Source: Hippopus hippopus (taxonomy: Eukaryota; Mollusca; Bivalvia; Cardiida; Cardiidae). Taken from it: a DNA stretch of 64,000 bases. The position numbers and the translations under genes are program-made. Shown here piece after piece: positions 23,701-34,024 of this stretch. The stretch spans positions 14,234,255 to 14,298,254 of the forward strand of contig OX328109.1 of the NCBI GenBank assembly GCA_946811185.2, read 5' to 3'. The notes under the pieces are model-generated. The model was given only the letters and a program-made list of their open reading frames with translations, was not told where the DNA came from and made no database searches. Numbering within the stretch: the stretch's first letter is position 1; every line of letters starts with the position of its first letter.

Positions 23701-26700
23701 CTTTTTACTAAACATTCCTGTGCTTTGATGACCCTGAAGAAAAAGGCTTCTGAAAACACTGTGGAAAAAGGACAAAATGCTGGTAACCATCAAGTTCTCC
23801 TTTTCCATTGTTTCCTACCCCTTCATAGGCAATTTTCATAATATGAGTCAAATAATTTGCACACTGAGCCAATACCACAAGTTACTGTTTGCGAAGGACT
23901 AGAAACTGTAGAGTCTTTTTATCTCATGCTTTCACGACCCTGAAGAAGAGCAACTTCTGAAAACACTGTGTGAAAAAAGGCAAAAATGCTGGTTATCAGC
24001 TTCTACTAAGAATGTTCAAATTGTAATACTGAGATTGAATTATATGTTAGACTGATATTTATATCAGGAAAAGATTTACCAGTCAGTGAAGAAAGTACAG
24101 GTATGTATGTTAATCTTTTACAGGTATAAAACAGTTTGGATGTCCTCTCTGCAATAAAATGTTCAGCTCAAAAAGTCAGATGACAAGGCATAAACAATTC
24201 CATGGAGGTAGGTATATACTCACATGTACTTTTAGTTCCCTCCTATATTATTTTTTGTTTTTTCAGAAAAGACATTATACCATACTTAAAGGCATTACAA
24301 GGAAAAACTAAGATTAATTATTTACCACATGATCCCGAGTTTTAAAAACCCGGAGAAAGAAGCCTTTTGAAAACATTTTGGGAAAAGGAGAAAATGCTGG
24401 TAACCAGCATTTTATCCTTTTCCCACAATGTTTTCTGCCCTTCCCACAACAAGTTTTGACTTTTCAGTTACATTTATCTTGTTGTCTGCAAATGCTTTCG
24501 ACTTGGACAATTCCACAATTTCGTCATTTGGTAAGGAGTTAAGATATGTGAATGTAAAATGACCATAAATTTGTCAAAGTCAGAAGAACGAACAAAAGAT
24601 CTGCTATTTTATAACATTCCTATGACAGATTGAGCAATTTTAAGCACGATTCAATTGTACAATGATACTACCATACAATGGAATGGAACACAAATATGTA
24701 ATATCGGGATCACATCACTGTTTTATCCGAGCCCAGATAGCTCAGTCAGAAGCATACAGGACTCAAGAACAGGAGGTCGCTGGTTTGATCCCCGGTTTGG
24801 CCAATTACTTTATGAGGATTAATGATAGTCATTGTGACAGGATTCATTCCTCTCCCACCACTGCCATTGTTTCGACAATTGCTAAGTGGAAAAGCAGCCA
24901 GTGGCTTAGAAAGAATATTGTGCAGAGTACTGGTAACAGAAACTCCAGGAAAGCATGGATAGGTGCACTGGCCGCTGCAATATAACTGAAATAATGTTGA
25001 AAACGACGTTAAACACCATACAATCAATCACCCATACAACATCACTGTTTAACCATATTTTTTTTTGTTTGTTTTGTGTTGTTTCAGAGAAAAGTTTCAA
25101 GTGCACCTATGATAACTGTACGTATGCATGTACAGACAGTATAGGTTTGGCTAAACATATAAAGTTGATGCATACACACAAGGTATGATTTTTTGGTGAA
25201 TAAACCCATTTTCTCACTTTTTAATCCTTTACCAAACAATCCTGAGTTTTAACGACCCTGAGGAAGAAGCCTCTTGAAAACATTGTGGGAAAATGAGAAA
25301 ATGCTGGTAACCTGGCTTTGAAAGAATATTGTGCAGAGTAATGGTAAATGAAACACCAGAAAAGCCCGGATAGGTTCACTGGCCGCTGCAATATAACTGA
25401 AATAATGTTGAAAATGGCATTTAACACTATACAATCAATCAGTCTATTTAGATTAAGAATAACAACAAAATTTAGAATGGTCTGTGAATAGGGGCCCTAA
25501 TAAAATATTTGAACAACTTATTCTATTACACATTGTCCATTTATTTCTTTCACAATCTGAAGGTTTTAAAAATGTACTGTTAATTGTAACATGCAATTTA
25601 GACATATCTTCATTGAATTTTTACAGTTTCCTAGTATACAGTTATTAGACCTATATTGCCAGTATGTTACGAACATGGTTATCTGTTTATCAATCTCTCC
25701 AAGTGTCTGATGATCCATCAATTATTGATTTCTTGGCATGCTTTGTTCTACTGCAGTTTTCATTATAAATCCTTTGAAGATGGGGAGGGCGGGATTCCTG
25801 CGTGGCTCAGTGAGGAAGTGTGGGACTCGTAACCTGGAAGCTCCAGGTTCAAGCCGTATTGAATCCACTTGGTCTTTTGTGGGAGTGTCCTTGGGCAAGA
25901 GACTTTAGAGCCCTAGCCTCGTACTCGTAAAACCCAGAAAATACATGAATATGTGAACTGTGGCCATGATATGACTGATATAATGTTGAAAGTGGCGTAG
26001 ACAACATTCAATCAATCAATCAATCAATCCTTTAAAGATGATACAACATATGTTAACTCTACCAAATGAGAAAAATCTAGACTTGTGCAAATCAAAGGCA
26101 TTAGCACTTGTCAAATTAAGTGTGGCAGAAAAGATTGGATTTGTCATTGGAAGGTTAGAAAACATTGTGGGAAAAGGAGAAAATGCTGGTTACCAGCATT
26201 TTCTCCTTTTCCCACAATGTTTTCAAAGGCCTTTTTGCTCAGGGTTGTTAAAAGTTGGGATTGTTTGGTAAAGGATTAAGCAGTTTTGCTCATATAATTT
26301 TACCTGTTATTAAACAATCTGTTTCAGCATCTGAAACCTTACATTTGTCCTGTATGTTCCTACAAGACTGGAGTTAAAGGCAATCTTGACAAACATATTA
26401 GACAGGTCCACAGTCTTGAAGTTGTTGCCAAGCATACTGTACAGTTAAAAATGAAATACGCAAATTTTGAATCTGGAGACATTATTACAAAAGAAGGTGA
26501 ACTGATAGCCTCGGCCAAACAGAGAAAAGAGCTGTATCAACAGTGTCTTGAAGAGAATAGAATGACAATAAATAGGGTGGATGATTCAGGTTTAGTTGCC
26601 AAGGAAACGAACTACAATAGGGATAGTAACATGCTTCAGGATGAGGAAGATACAAAGGAGTACAAGACATTTATATCTGTACAGCCTCTTTCTGTAGATT

Positions 26701-26726
26701 ACAGAGAAGAATCCTCTACAACTTAA
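19609..26726 (+). CDS. BTB domain plus nine C2H2 zinc fingers, paralogue A (complete)
   Basis: A predicted nuclear DNA-binding regulator of the ZBTB type, where the BTB domain mediates dimerisation and co-repressor contacts (family knowledge). Coding exons: 19609-20772, 22051-22260, 23146-23288, 23563-23636, 24124-24207, 25088-25182 and 26328-26726; 722 aa. Start: the exon begins at 19594 after ttctctttcag, and an in-frame TGA at 19603 leaves ATG 19609 as first codon (a second ATG is two codons on). Order: BTB about residues 14-125 with the HKVVLMAASSYL core; a Lys/Glu/Ser-rich linker with LRKSLRKSLP; finger 1 at the end of exon 1; finger 2 (CPKE|GC...) across the first intron; fingers 3-9 in exons 2-7; then a charged tail. 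All Cys and His ligands are intact. No orthologue name is recognised. Confidence 0.95.
21497..21780 (+). mobile_element. S3 SINE, tRNA-like head
   Basis: Head ccaggtagctcagtggttac and gtggttgtgagtttgatacc; tail (aatc)n. In intron 1 of paralogue A; a diverged S2-like tail lies just upstream at 21152-21290. Confidence 0.75.
22051..22260 (+). CDS. Paralogue A exon 2: fingers 2 and 3, first half of finger 4
   Basis: Acceptor ttttttccag, donor gtgagc, 70 codons in phase 0. It contains the HLKSRH half of finger 2, the whole CEFCGKAF finger 3 with a TGEKP-like linker (HTGSK), and the CTTCGEQF half of finger 4. Confidence 0.93.
22291..22487. mobile_element. P1 MITE copy with internal deletion
   Basis: Begins 30 bases after exon 2 of paralogue A. 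The left half of the core is missing. Confidence 0.7.
23146..23288 (+). CDS. Paralogue A exon 3: end of finger 4 and finger 5
   Basis: 143 nt, phase 0 to 2. It starts with KHIKRHH, completing finger 4, then CHLCSEKF...H-x4-H (finger 5). The repeat ending in 'ggccatcatagccctctt' sits just before its acceptor. Confidence 0.93.
23563..23636 (+). CDS. Paralogue A exon 4: finger 6
   Basis: A 74-nt exon coding CDICNYLTKSIQDLERH..H. Acceptor gtttttcag, donor gtaggatt. Confidence 0.93.
23712..24000. mobile_element. Two P1 fragments
   Basis: 23712-23845 (core gctggtaaccatcaag) and 23925-24000. The interval between them repeats the 'agaaactg..agtc' flank, suggesting a local duplication. Confidence 0.55.
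24124..24207 (+). CDS. Paralogue A exon 5: finger 7
   Basis: An 84-nt exon coding CPLCNKMFSSKSQMTRH..H and ending after HG with one base of the next codon. Acceptor cttttacag. Confidence 0.93.
24315..24542. mobile_element. P1 MITE copy
   Basis: In the intron after finger 7 of paralogue A. Core palindrome with one change (ttttatcc); ends in gtaaggagttaa. Confidence 0.85.
24728..25029 (+). mobile_element. S1 SINE, full length
   Basis: In the intron before finger 8 of paralogue A; tail accatacaatcaatcac. Confidence 0.9.
25088..25182 (+). CDS. Paralogue A exon 6: finger 8
   Basis: A 95-nt exon coding CTYDNCTYACTDSIGLAKH (C-x4-C type) up to MHTHK. It differs from the paralogue B exon at only one visible base. 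Confidence 0.93.
25221..25312. mobile_element. P1 left half, cut at the centre
   Basis: TTAATCCTTTACCAAAC to gctggtaacc, then a direct switch into the 3' part of an S1 SINE. The right half of P1 is absent. Confidence 0.8.
25313..25440 (+). mobile_element. S1 SINE 3' part
   Basis: Starts at tggctttgaaagaatattg, directly after the centre of a P1 copy; normal tail. Confidence 0.82.
25792..26030 (+). mobile_element. S2 SINE
   Basis: A second tRNA-derived family. Head tcctgcgtggctcagtgagg and ctccaggttcaagcc, body gtgggagtgtccttgggcaa, tail gatataatgttgaaagtggc then (caat)n. Confidence 0.85.
26053..26279. mobile_element. P1 MITE copy, well preserved
   Basis: TTAA at both ends (26053, 26276). 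Core with the TTA centre (gctggttaccagc) inside cattgtggg / cccacaatg. Sits 50 bases before finger-9 exon 7. Confidence 0.92.
26328..26726 (+). CDS. Paralogue A exon 7: finger 9 and acidic C-terminal tail
   Basis: It starts HLKPYICPVCSYKTGVK and ends ...REESSTT with TAA at 26724-26726. The stop overlaps the TTAA edge of a small element at 26723-27064. The tail is 38 residues shorter than in paralogue B. Confidence 0.93.
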   Translation, partial: HLKPYICPVCSYKTGVKGNLDKHIRQVHSLEVVAKHTVQLKMKYANFESGDIITKEGELIASAKQRKELYQQCLEENRMTINRVDDSGLVAKETNYNRDSNMLQDEEDTKEYKTFISVQPLSVDYREESSTT

Positions 26727-27064
26727 AGTAACAATAAAGGCCAAAAGTAAACAGAGCGGGTGTTTAAATGCATTTAAATTTATATCATATTATTTAAAAA
26801 TATGGAAATTATTGTATTCTGTCATTGTATGATCAGTCCAAGTGTTAGTCGCTGACAGAGAAATTAATTTCAAATCTAGGTTAAAACCTGCCAAGTAGAT
26901 GTGTTTTTTGTTTACTTTTTGCCTGATTTTAAAATTCTTTTTTCTGCAAGGGACTAACACGTGGCCCAACCACACATTAACAGACTATCATCTTCACGAT
27001 ATGATTTAAATTTAAATGTATTTTGGTACCTGTATTGATATTTTGGCCTGTACTAGGCCTTTAA
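26723..27064. mobile_element. TTAA-bounded palindromic element at the stop codon of paralogue A
   Basis: Inner arms face each other (aaatgcatttaaattta / taaatttaaatgta; agtgttagtcgctg / gggactaacacgtgg). TTAA lies at both edges (26723-26726, 27061-27064), with AGTAACAATAAAGGCC inside the left edge and an imperfect inverted partner ending aggcct at the right. An AATAAA at 26733-26738 lies inside it. Confidence 0.7.
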
Positions 27065-27136
27065 GCAGGGGTGTGGAATCCGTGGGTACAATTTGTCCAA
27101 TGTAGCTCCAATTTTTCAATGTTTTCCATACATACT

Positions 27137-27362
27137 AACTCTTTACCAAATGACAAAATTTCCTACAAGTCCAAATTGAAAGGGTTTGCAGACAACAAAT
27201 GGAATGTGGCAAAGATGATGGAATATGTGTTTAAAAGGACAGAAAACATTGTGGAAAAAGGAGAAAATGCTGGTTACCAGCATTTTCTCCTTTTCCCACA
27301 ATGTTTTCAAAAGTCCCTTTCCTCAAGGTCGTTAAAACACATGTTTGTGTGGTAAAGAGTTG
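27137..27362. mobile_element. P1 MITE copy
   Basis: Starts aactctttaccaaatgac, ends tgtggtaaagagttg; perfect core. Confidence 0.88.
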
Positions 27363-27385
27363 AATTAAAAGAGAGAGGGAAAAAT

Positions 27386-27646
27386 GAGTCAAGCTCTGTG
27401 AAAATGGGGTTTAGCCATCTCCAAAAAGCATCGATCCATGTCAGCCTACACAGTCTGTGCATACTCACATGGGTCAAAACTTTTTGCTTTTGGTTAATTT
27501 TCTGCAAGTCCAAGGACCAGTCTACCTCAACATTCAGCCAGTTCTCAGACAAATTGGACTTTATGGATCCATAATTATGTGATGACTTGCTTGGTACAAT
27601 GTGTCACAAAGATGCATCAAACCTCATTTTTCACAGACCATGGCTC
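27386..27646 (-). mobile_element. M2 copy
   Basis: Reverse orientation, from gagtcaagctctgtg to cagaccatggctc. Confidence 0.8.
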
Positions 27647-27699
27647 AAAACTATTTCATCTTTCAAGTACATAGTACAATTACAGTTGTGTTTTTGCCA

Positions 27700-28196
27700 A
27701 TTTAGCTCAGTAACATACAGGGCTTTAACCCTAGAAGTCATTGGTTTGATTCCCAGCTGCCGAGCCCCGGTAGTTCAGTCGGTAGCGTGCAGGACTTGAG
27801 AACAAGGGGTCGTGGGTTCGATCCCTGGCTCGGCCAATTTCTTTCCGAGGATTGATGATAGTCATTGCGACAGGATTCATTCCTCTCCCACCGCTGACCA
27901 TTGTTTCGACGATGGTTATGTGGGAAAGCTGCCAGTGGCTTGGAAAGAAAATTGTGCGGAGTACTGGTAAAAGAGACTCCAGGAAAGTATGGATAGGTGC
28001 ACTGGCCGCCGCGATATAACTGAAATAATGTTGAAAACGGCGTTAAACACCATACAACCATACAATGACTCCCAGCTCAGTCAGTTTTTTTCCAGGGCTT
28101 GGGTAGTCATTGCAACAGGGTTCATTCCTCTCTCACTGCTGAAGGTTGTTTCAATTATGTTTATTTTGGAAAGCAGCCAGTGGCTTTGAAAGCATA
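27700..28196 (+). mobile_element. S1 SINE inserted into another S1 SINE
   Basis: The outer copy (27700-27758 and 28070-28196) is interrupted inside box B by a full-length inner copy (27759-28069). The 8-base sequence tcccagct occurs at both edges. Confidence 0.85.
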
Positions 28197-28261
28197 TAAC
28201 TGATTTAAAAGTTAATTTCCTAGTTTATGTATGTGGTTTACTTATCAGTATTGGTGCATTA

Positions 28262-28670
28262 TTGCTTATTGTGATGAAGATCCAGTGCCAACCATAATGT
28301 GTTGTCTATGCATGGAATCTGCATATTGTCCACATTTGCTGGTCTCTTATACGTGTCTTTCAATTCTTTAAATTTTTTCTCATGGGGTTCTTTACCTAGG
28401 ATCCCTTTAACCACCGTAGCCAGCGTGTGTGTAATAGTTCCTCCTGTTTCTGTCTTAGAGACAAAATATTGGTCTGAGTCATCCAGTCGATCAGTGTCTG
28501 GGTCTTCTGGGTATGCTCTTCCTCATCTTTTTCAAGAAGGTGTGAGAAGACCTTGCACTAGATGTCTCCCCTTGCGGTTCGATGTCTCTTCCTGGTCAGA
28601 GCCCTCTAGTCTTGCCTTTTTCTGGGACATTTCCACCTCATCTGAGGTCGGGCTGACGTTTTAAGTCAGG
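28262..28670 (-). pseudogene. Second retrotransposon coding fragment (capsid-like, type uncertain)
   Basis: The minus-strand translation is broken by at least one frameshift but coding-like: acidic DPDTDRLDDSDQYF, then THTLATVVKGILGKEPHEKKF and YKRPANVDNMQIPCIDNTLW. This resembles the capsid-like first protein of tyrosine-recombinase (DIRS-like) elements that I recall from invertebrate genomes. The assignment is weak. The fragment is cut by stops near 28220 next to a SINE. Confidence 0.45.
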
Positions 28671-28984
28671 AACTTCCTGTTCCAAAGTTTTCACTGATGT
28701 CATGAAACTGTTCAGTGTACTGCCTGGATGACTGGCTTCCTCCTAAGTTTTTGACGCATATCCTTATATCTACAGCGTAGTTTCATCTTACCTCGGACCG
28801 ATATTGTATCTGCACTGTAATTATGACGTTAACCTTGAGTTGGGGGAAAACATAGATCATTTATTTTCAATCGTTTCAGCAATTCGAGCGGTAAAATATT
28901 GGCTCCCTATATTAATTTTAGCATCAAGGTTTTTAATTGCAAAGTGTTAGACTAACAAGTGATTGGTCTGATCGAGAAGAATCA

Positions 28985-29900
28985 CTTACCATGCAGACGT
29001 AGTAGTCTTCTTCACTGGAATCCGATTATGCATAATTTTCAGAATTTTAAACTAACTGAACACTACTGTCGTATTGAGAACTACATTTCTTTTGCGAAAT
29101 GGTTATTTTTTTTTTTACATTTGTTACATTTCTGGCCCATGGCTGGACAGTCTTTTTCGCTATGCTTTTTGTAACCACAACAGGAACAGATTGTGTCTTT
29201 TCCGTTTACTTTGTCCTTTTTTCGGGCTGAAGTTTCATCTCTGTGTCGACGTCTCTTTGGTCTTCCTGGCTTTTTGGATTTCGTACTGACGGCATCGACC
29301 TCTATATCGCTTTTCCTCATGGCGTCCATTTGTCTATTATTATACTTACGAAACTGCACAATTTGTTTTGCCATGTCCATGGTCAAGTCTCGTCCTTTTT
29401 CAATTAGTTTTTCTCTCACTCGATCTGATTTACATCCAAACACAATTCTCGCACGAATCATTTCGTCTTTTTTCGGCAAAATCACAGTCTTTCGCCGCTG
29501 TGGTAAGTCTTGCAACAAATTCTTCTGATTCCTCGTTTTATAGCTCATGATAGAACTTATATCCAGCAAATACAGGACTTGCATTTGGCTTTACAAATTC
29601 CTTAAATTCGTCGTAGATTGTTTTCGGGTTTTTGTTTTTCGTCTTCTGTTAAATTCCAGGATTCGTGAATTGTCCTGCTCAGTTGTCTAACCCACAACAA
29701 TAAGCATATACATGCACATTGTTTCTTTGCGGTTTTCCCTTTCAAAGGTCCGTCAAATAAAAGGCGACAATGTTTTTGGAACTTCTTCCATGTATCTGGC
29801 ATGTTCAAAGAATACCAATACAAGGCTGGTTGGGAAAGAGGTTCCATCCTTTTCGGTCGAATTACTGTCCCAGTCTCAGTGTAATGAGACAGAAACACAA
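28985..29900 (-). pseudogene. LTR-retrotransposon gag remnant with zinc knuckles
   Basis: Read on the minus strand, 29898-29602 gives a gag-like capsid start (MPDTWKKFQKHCRLLF ... WNLTEDEK). After a frame change near 29600, 29584-29081 continues with RARIVFGCKSDRVREKL and a basic stretch, then CSCCGYKKHSEKDCPAMG and CNKCKKKNNHFAKEM. This is the paired zinc knuckle of gypsy-type gag, in which the last Cys is followed by a stop. An A-run inside the second knuckle has probably slipped. An acidic SSEEDYYVC segment continues to about 28985. No protease, reverse transcriptase or LTR was seen, so it is dead and truncated. Confidence 0.75.
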
Positions 29901-30599
29901 GAAAATTTTTCTTTTCCGACTGTTGAACTTGATAAGATAATTTGTATCCCGCTATTTTCTGTGTCGTTTGCTAGTTCTTGGATAATCCAAAAGTGTGCTA
30001 TTTAATTTGTATATATATAAATACATAGATATTATATCACTAAATAAACACAATACATAAAAAATGTACAAAAAAATCATACGTTGATTAGCAAATGCCT
30101 GGACTTCGTATTGGTCTTACATGGGCCGTAATATATACCTGTAGACATGCACATGAAACGATAACAATATTCATGCACAATATGTAATAAGTAGCCCCAC
30201 AGTCTTTGAAACACACTTGCCGTTGATGTGTAAATTGTACTGGATCAGGGTCACCTGATTTTGTATGAGATCGGTTCTAGGGACAAAGTCTGGAAAGGAA
30301 ACGGTGTTTTTCAATAAAATTTAATAAAAATGGACAATCGCTTATTTACATTAACTTTTAGGAATGATTGCTTAGAATCTAGATAAAAATTTTGCAAAGT
30401 TAACGGACCATTCATATAGTTGAACACGATCAAAAATGCTTAACCGATTTTTTTTTTGTATCATCAAGTGTGATTTTTAAATATTTATCCTGAATACCTT
30501 TTCAACTCATTCAAGCGACATTTGTTGAAGATGAATGTGGAAAACATTGAGAAAGGGAAAGTGAAATTGTTTGTAACCAGCAATTCACCTTTTCCCTCT
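29901..30599. other. Intergenic, nothing recognised
   Basis: AT-rich sequence upstream of the gag remnant; no LTR-like terminal repeat was found, though none could be searched for systematically. Confidence 0.45.
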
Positions 30600-30985
30600 A
30601 CAGTATCGGACAGTGTAGTCTGTTCTTCATCAACATTGTTCACAAATTAAACCTTAGACTGCTAAGTGCGACTCAAGGCGCAAGAGTGTGAAGTCTCATC
30701 TGGATCTACACTGTCCGATAAGGAAAACATTTTCCCCCAAAAGTTACGTTGTAAGTGCAATACTTAGGGTTTTTACTTTTGGCTGGAATGTTTCATCTAA
30801 CTTAACTAGCAGTTTAACCCCAGGCTGCTAAGCGTGAGTCAAGGGTGCTTTTACGGCCAGTGTAGATCAATATCAGACTGCACAGAACATGCATCTACAT
30901 TGTCCGATACAAATTGTCCCCCACAAATAACTTTAAAACAGCAAAACTTGGGTTTTTACTATCGCCTAAAAAGTCTCATTTAATT
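30600..30985. repeat. Two or more Q palindromes
   Basis: At 30600-30720 and 30790-30985, with the flanking text 'ctgctaagcg' and 'acggccagtgtagatcaat'. A third arm lies near 31125. Confidence 0.65.
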
Positions 30986-31744
30986 TTTTAGCAGCTTATG
31001 GGTTAAAACAACTGAAGGCGGGTGCAGCACTTTAGATAAGGCTAAATTTACTATTTTAAAACCTTCAAGTTGCATGTAGCTGGATTTCGTTAAGCTAAGC
31101 GCGACTATATGCAATTTTGCGGACAGAGTAGATCAAGATCAGGTGTTTTTCTGCAGGTGGGGAGAGGATATGAAGGAAATAAAACTTAACCTCTACCTTT
31201 TTGTTGTATTTTGTTGTTGTTTTACAATAATCAGAGATGAATTCAATAAACCCTGAAAAATAATTTTGCACAATCATGCTACCTGTCTTCCCACAGAGTT
31301 CGTATATGTATAGATCTACTCGTATATGTTCTGCTTCTGTACCTTCTGTTCCTCTCGTATCATACTGTACTTTCATTTCCCGATTCTTGTAGATAGCATA
31401 TTGCTTCAATAAATTTCAAAGAATTGAGTAAACATCCAAGTTCTAAAAAGCTTTCATAAAACGTTTCTACTAAGCACGGTTGAAAAGTAAATAAGACAAG
31501 AACAAACCTGAATCAATCATCCTCTTGACATCTACAAGAATTGGGAAATGAAGGCGAGACATTTAAATCAAGTTTTACCTTTAAAGTTCAAAACCGTTCA
31601 TCAACGTCGAGGAAATACTTACATGATTAATAGACATCATGATGTGCGGCGGCGGCGCGTGACTACGGTTGACATTGATTGATCACGTGCCGCCGCGTGA
31701 CCTGGGGGGATGGGGAGACTTCAAAACCACACAAAAGGCAGCTG
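30986..31744. other. Intergenic, nothing recognised
   Basis: A 104-codon minus-strand frame (31409-31095) has no recognisable domain. A GC-rich inverted patch (gtgcggcggcggcgcgtgac / cacgtgccgccgcgtgac) lies near 31645-31700. Confidence 0.45.
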
Positions 31745-32324
31745 ATGTGCAAACTACACTACTCACATTCTTGATACTATACCTATGAAAGTTGGTCAGA
31801 ACGTTTGTCTTGATGATATCTCATACAAGTTTAAAATTGGATCATGTCAGGTCAAAAGATAGGTCACTGTGACAAATCTTAGAAAAAAAAAACTTGTTTG
31901 CACTCAAAGGCCACACTTACAGTCCAATACTCATTAAGTGGATCAAACTGTTTGTCTTGATTGAACTGCAGAAAAGAACCCACACCCTCATGTGACCCAA
32001 AACTTGATGTTTACAAGTCCTACGCTCTACCACTTGAGCCATGCGGGTTGGTCAAACAGCAAAATAAAACGGAAAAACAAATCCACTTATTGGCGAGTGC
32101 CATTTTTCACCTGTAGCCATTGTCATTGATCCGATTTCAAGTCTTTAACTTTTAAAAGTTGATATCTTAATGAATATTTTCAAACATTGTACCTTTTTCT
32201 AGGCTACAACAAATTTATGTAAATGACAAGCTCACCCCCAACCCCCTTTGATAAATTTGTTAATCGACTTAAGATGGGAGTTTTGAGCATATTTTCACAT
32301 TAGCTGATTCGTTTTGACTGTAAA

Positions 32325-32545
32325 CCGTCATGACTATATAATGGGTCCTACTAAGTACCACAAAGACACTCTAAATACCACAAAGACGCTACAAAGACGC
32401 ACAAAGACACCACAAAGACGCACAAAGACAAAGAAAAAGGAAAAAAATATTAGTATTTTGAGTTGTTTGCATTATATTAGGTTAAAAAATACACAAAATC
32501 ACGCAAACACACATGTGGGTTCGAGCATCCACTGGGCCAGGCGGA
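32325..32545. repeat. Inverted repeat arm with caaagacac minisatellite
   Basis: ccacaaagacac / gcacaaagac short repeats, then cacaaaatcacgcaaacac and atgtgggttcgagcatcc. Confidence 0.75.
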
Positions 32546-32787
32546 GATCTTTCTACTCGTTCTGCTGATTTCATATCTATCAAATATTTCCTGTACTTAA
32601 ACACTATGATGAATGTTTGATGATGATGATGATGATGATACTGCTGACAATGATGATAAAGACATGTACTTGTTTACATTTCTTCTTGAAAACATTCTAT
32701 AAAGTTCACTTTTGCACATTTAAAGGCAATGTTAACAATTTATCATTTACCGTTTTCTTTTTTTTTTTTCTGCACTGCTAAGCTTGT

Positions 32788-32950
32788 TAGCTATTTACCA
32801 AACGACAAAATATCAGACTCCTCAAAACTCAAAATTGTGAAGAGAGAAGAGAAAACACTGGTAATCAGTATTTTCTCTTTTTCCACATTGTTTTCAAAAA
32901 ATTTCTTTCGTAGGATCATTAAAACTCGGGGCTGTGTGGTAAAGGGTTAA
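32788..32950. mobile_element. P1 MITE copy, short
   Basis: Core changed to cactggtaatcagta; right end tgtggtaaagggttaa intact. Confidence 0.75.
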
Positions 32951-33290
32951 GTACCGGACTTTTCTTTGGTTATTGTATTTTTCTTGAACATTTCCCCATT
33001 TTGTAGTATTTGTTAAAAAAGGGGAATTTGTCAGTTACTGGTGAAAAAATGTGCACTGAGTACTGATAATCCGATTAGCAGGGCTAAGCCTGTCCAGGAA
33101 AAGTTTGGTTTGGTAACTGACTGTCCCAGTATGTCCCTCGCTGTTGACTAGATCGTTAAGCCTCACACAAACGCAAACACGCACACACAAAAAAAAAAAA
33201 ACCACGAAAACATATCTAAAAAGTAACTTTTCATTGTTTTCACCTCTTGAACATTCACTTTTATGATAAATGAAAATAGAACAAAATTAA

Positions 33291-33711
33291 TTAACTTTTA
33301 ACTACACGACGAAATTTTACAATTGTCTTTTTTGAAAGCATTTGCAGATGACATTTCATTCCTCTCTCACCGCTGACCTTTGTTTCGACGATGGCAATGC
33401 GGGAAAGTTGCCGGTGGCTTGGAAAAAAATTGTGCAGAGCGCTAGTACAAGAAAGCATGGAAAGGTGCACTGGCCGCCGCGACATATCTGAATAATGTTA
33501 AAAACGGCGTTAGATACCATACAATCAACAATGCAGATGTCATATTGAATGTGATTCAAACGATGAATTTTGTCCCTGAAAGGATAAAAAACATTGTAGG
33601 AAAAGGAGAAAATGTGCTGGTTACCTGCATTTTCTCCTGTTCCAACAATGCTTTCAAAAACATCTTCCAATCAGGGTCGTCATAACTCGGGATTGTTTGG
33701 TACAGGGTTAA
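33291..33711. mobile_element. P1 MITE split by a SINE
   Basis: Left part 33291-33354, right part 33532-33711, with a 5'-truncated S1 SINE between them. The 12-base sequence tgcagatgacat / tgcagatgtcat flanks the insert. Confidence 0.88.
33355..33531 (+). mobile_element. S1 SINE, 5'-truncated, inside P1
   Basis: Begins at tcattcctctctcaccgctg and ends ccatacaatcaac, as expected for incomplete target-primed reverse transcription. Confidence 0.87.
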
Positions 33712-34024
33712 AGGCCAGCGCATGACAAGGCCTACTGTAGAAACTTTGCCTTCGCTTTACAAACCAAAAAAAAGATAATTATGTCATGCTCCGGCAAAAG
33801 GAGGCTTAATACTTCTCTCCGTGATTCATGCTCTCTGTGTTGTTGTTGGTCCACAACTCGTCCCATTCGGACACATGAAAATAACGATTAGCTACTATAC
33901 AGAAGTTTTACGAAGCCAACCAGATAAAAGGCATCAACGGACAACCATAGGACAATGCTTTTAAATTACAAGAGATAAACTGATTATCAGGAAAATAAAA
34001 TTTGAAGGAAATGACCCGGCGGAT

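Noticed and set aside
31095..31409. 104-codon minus-strand frame
   Set aside because: No recognisable family and composition like its AT-rich surroundings; length is within chance.
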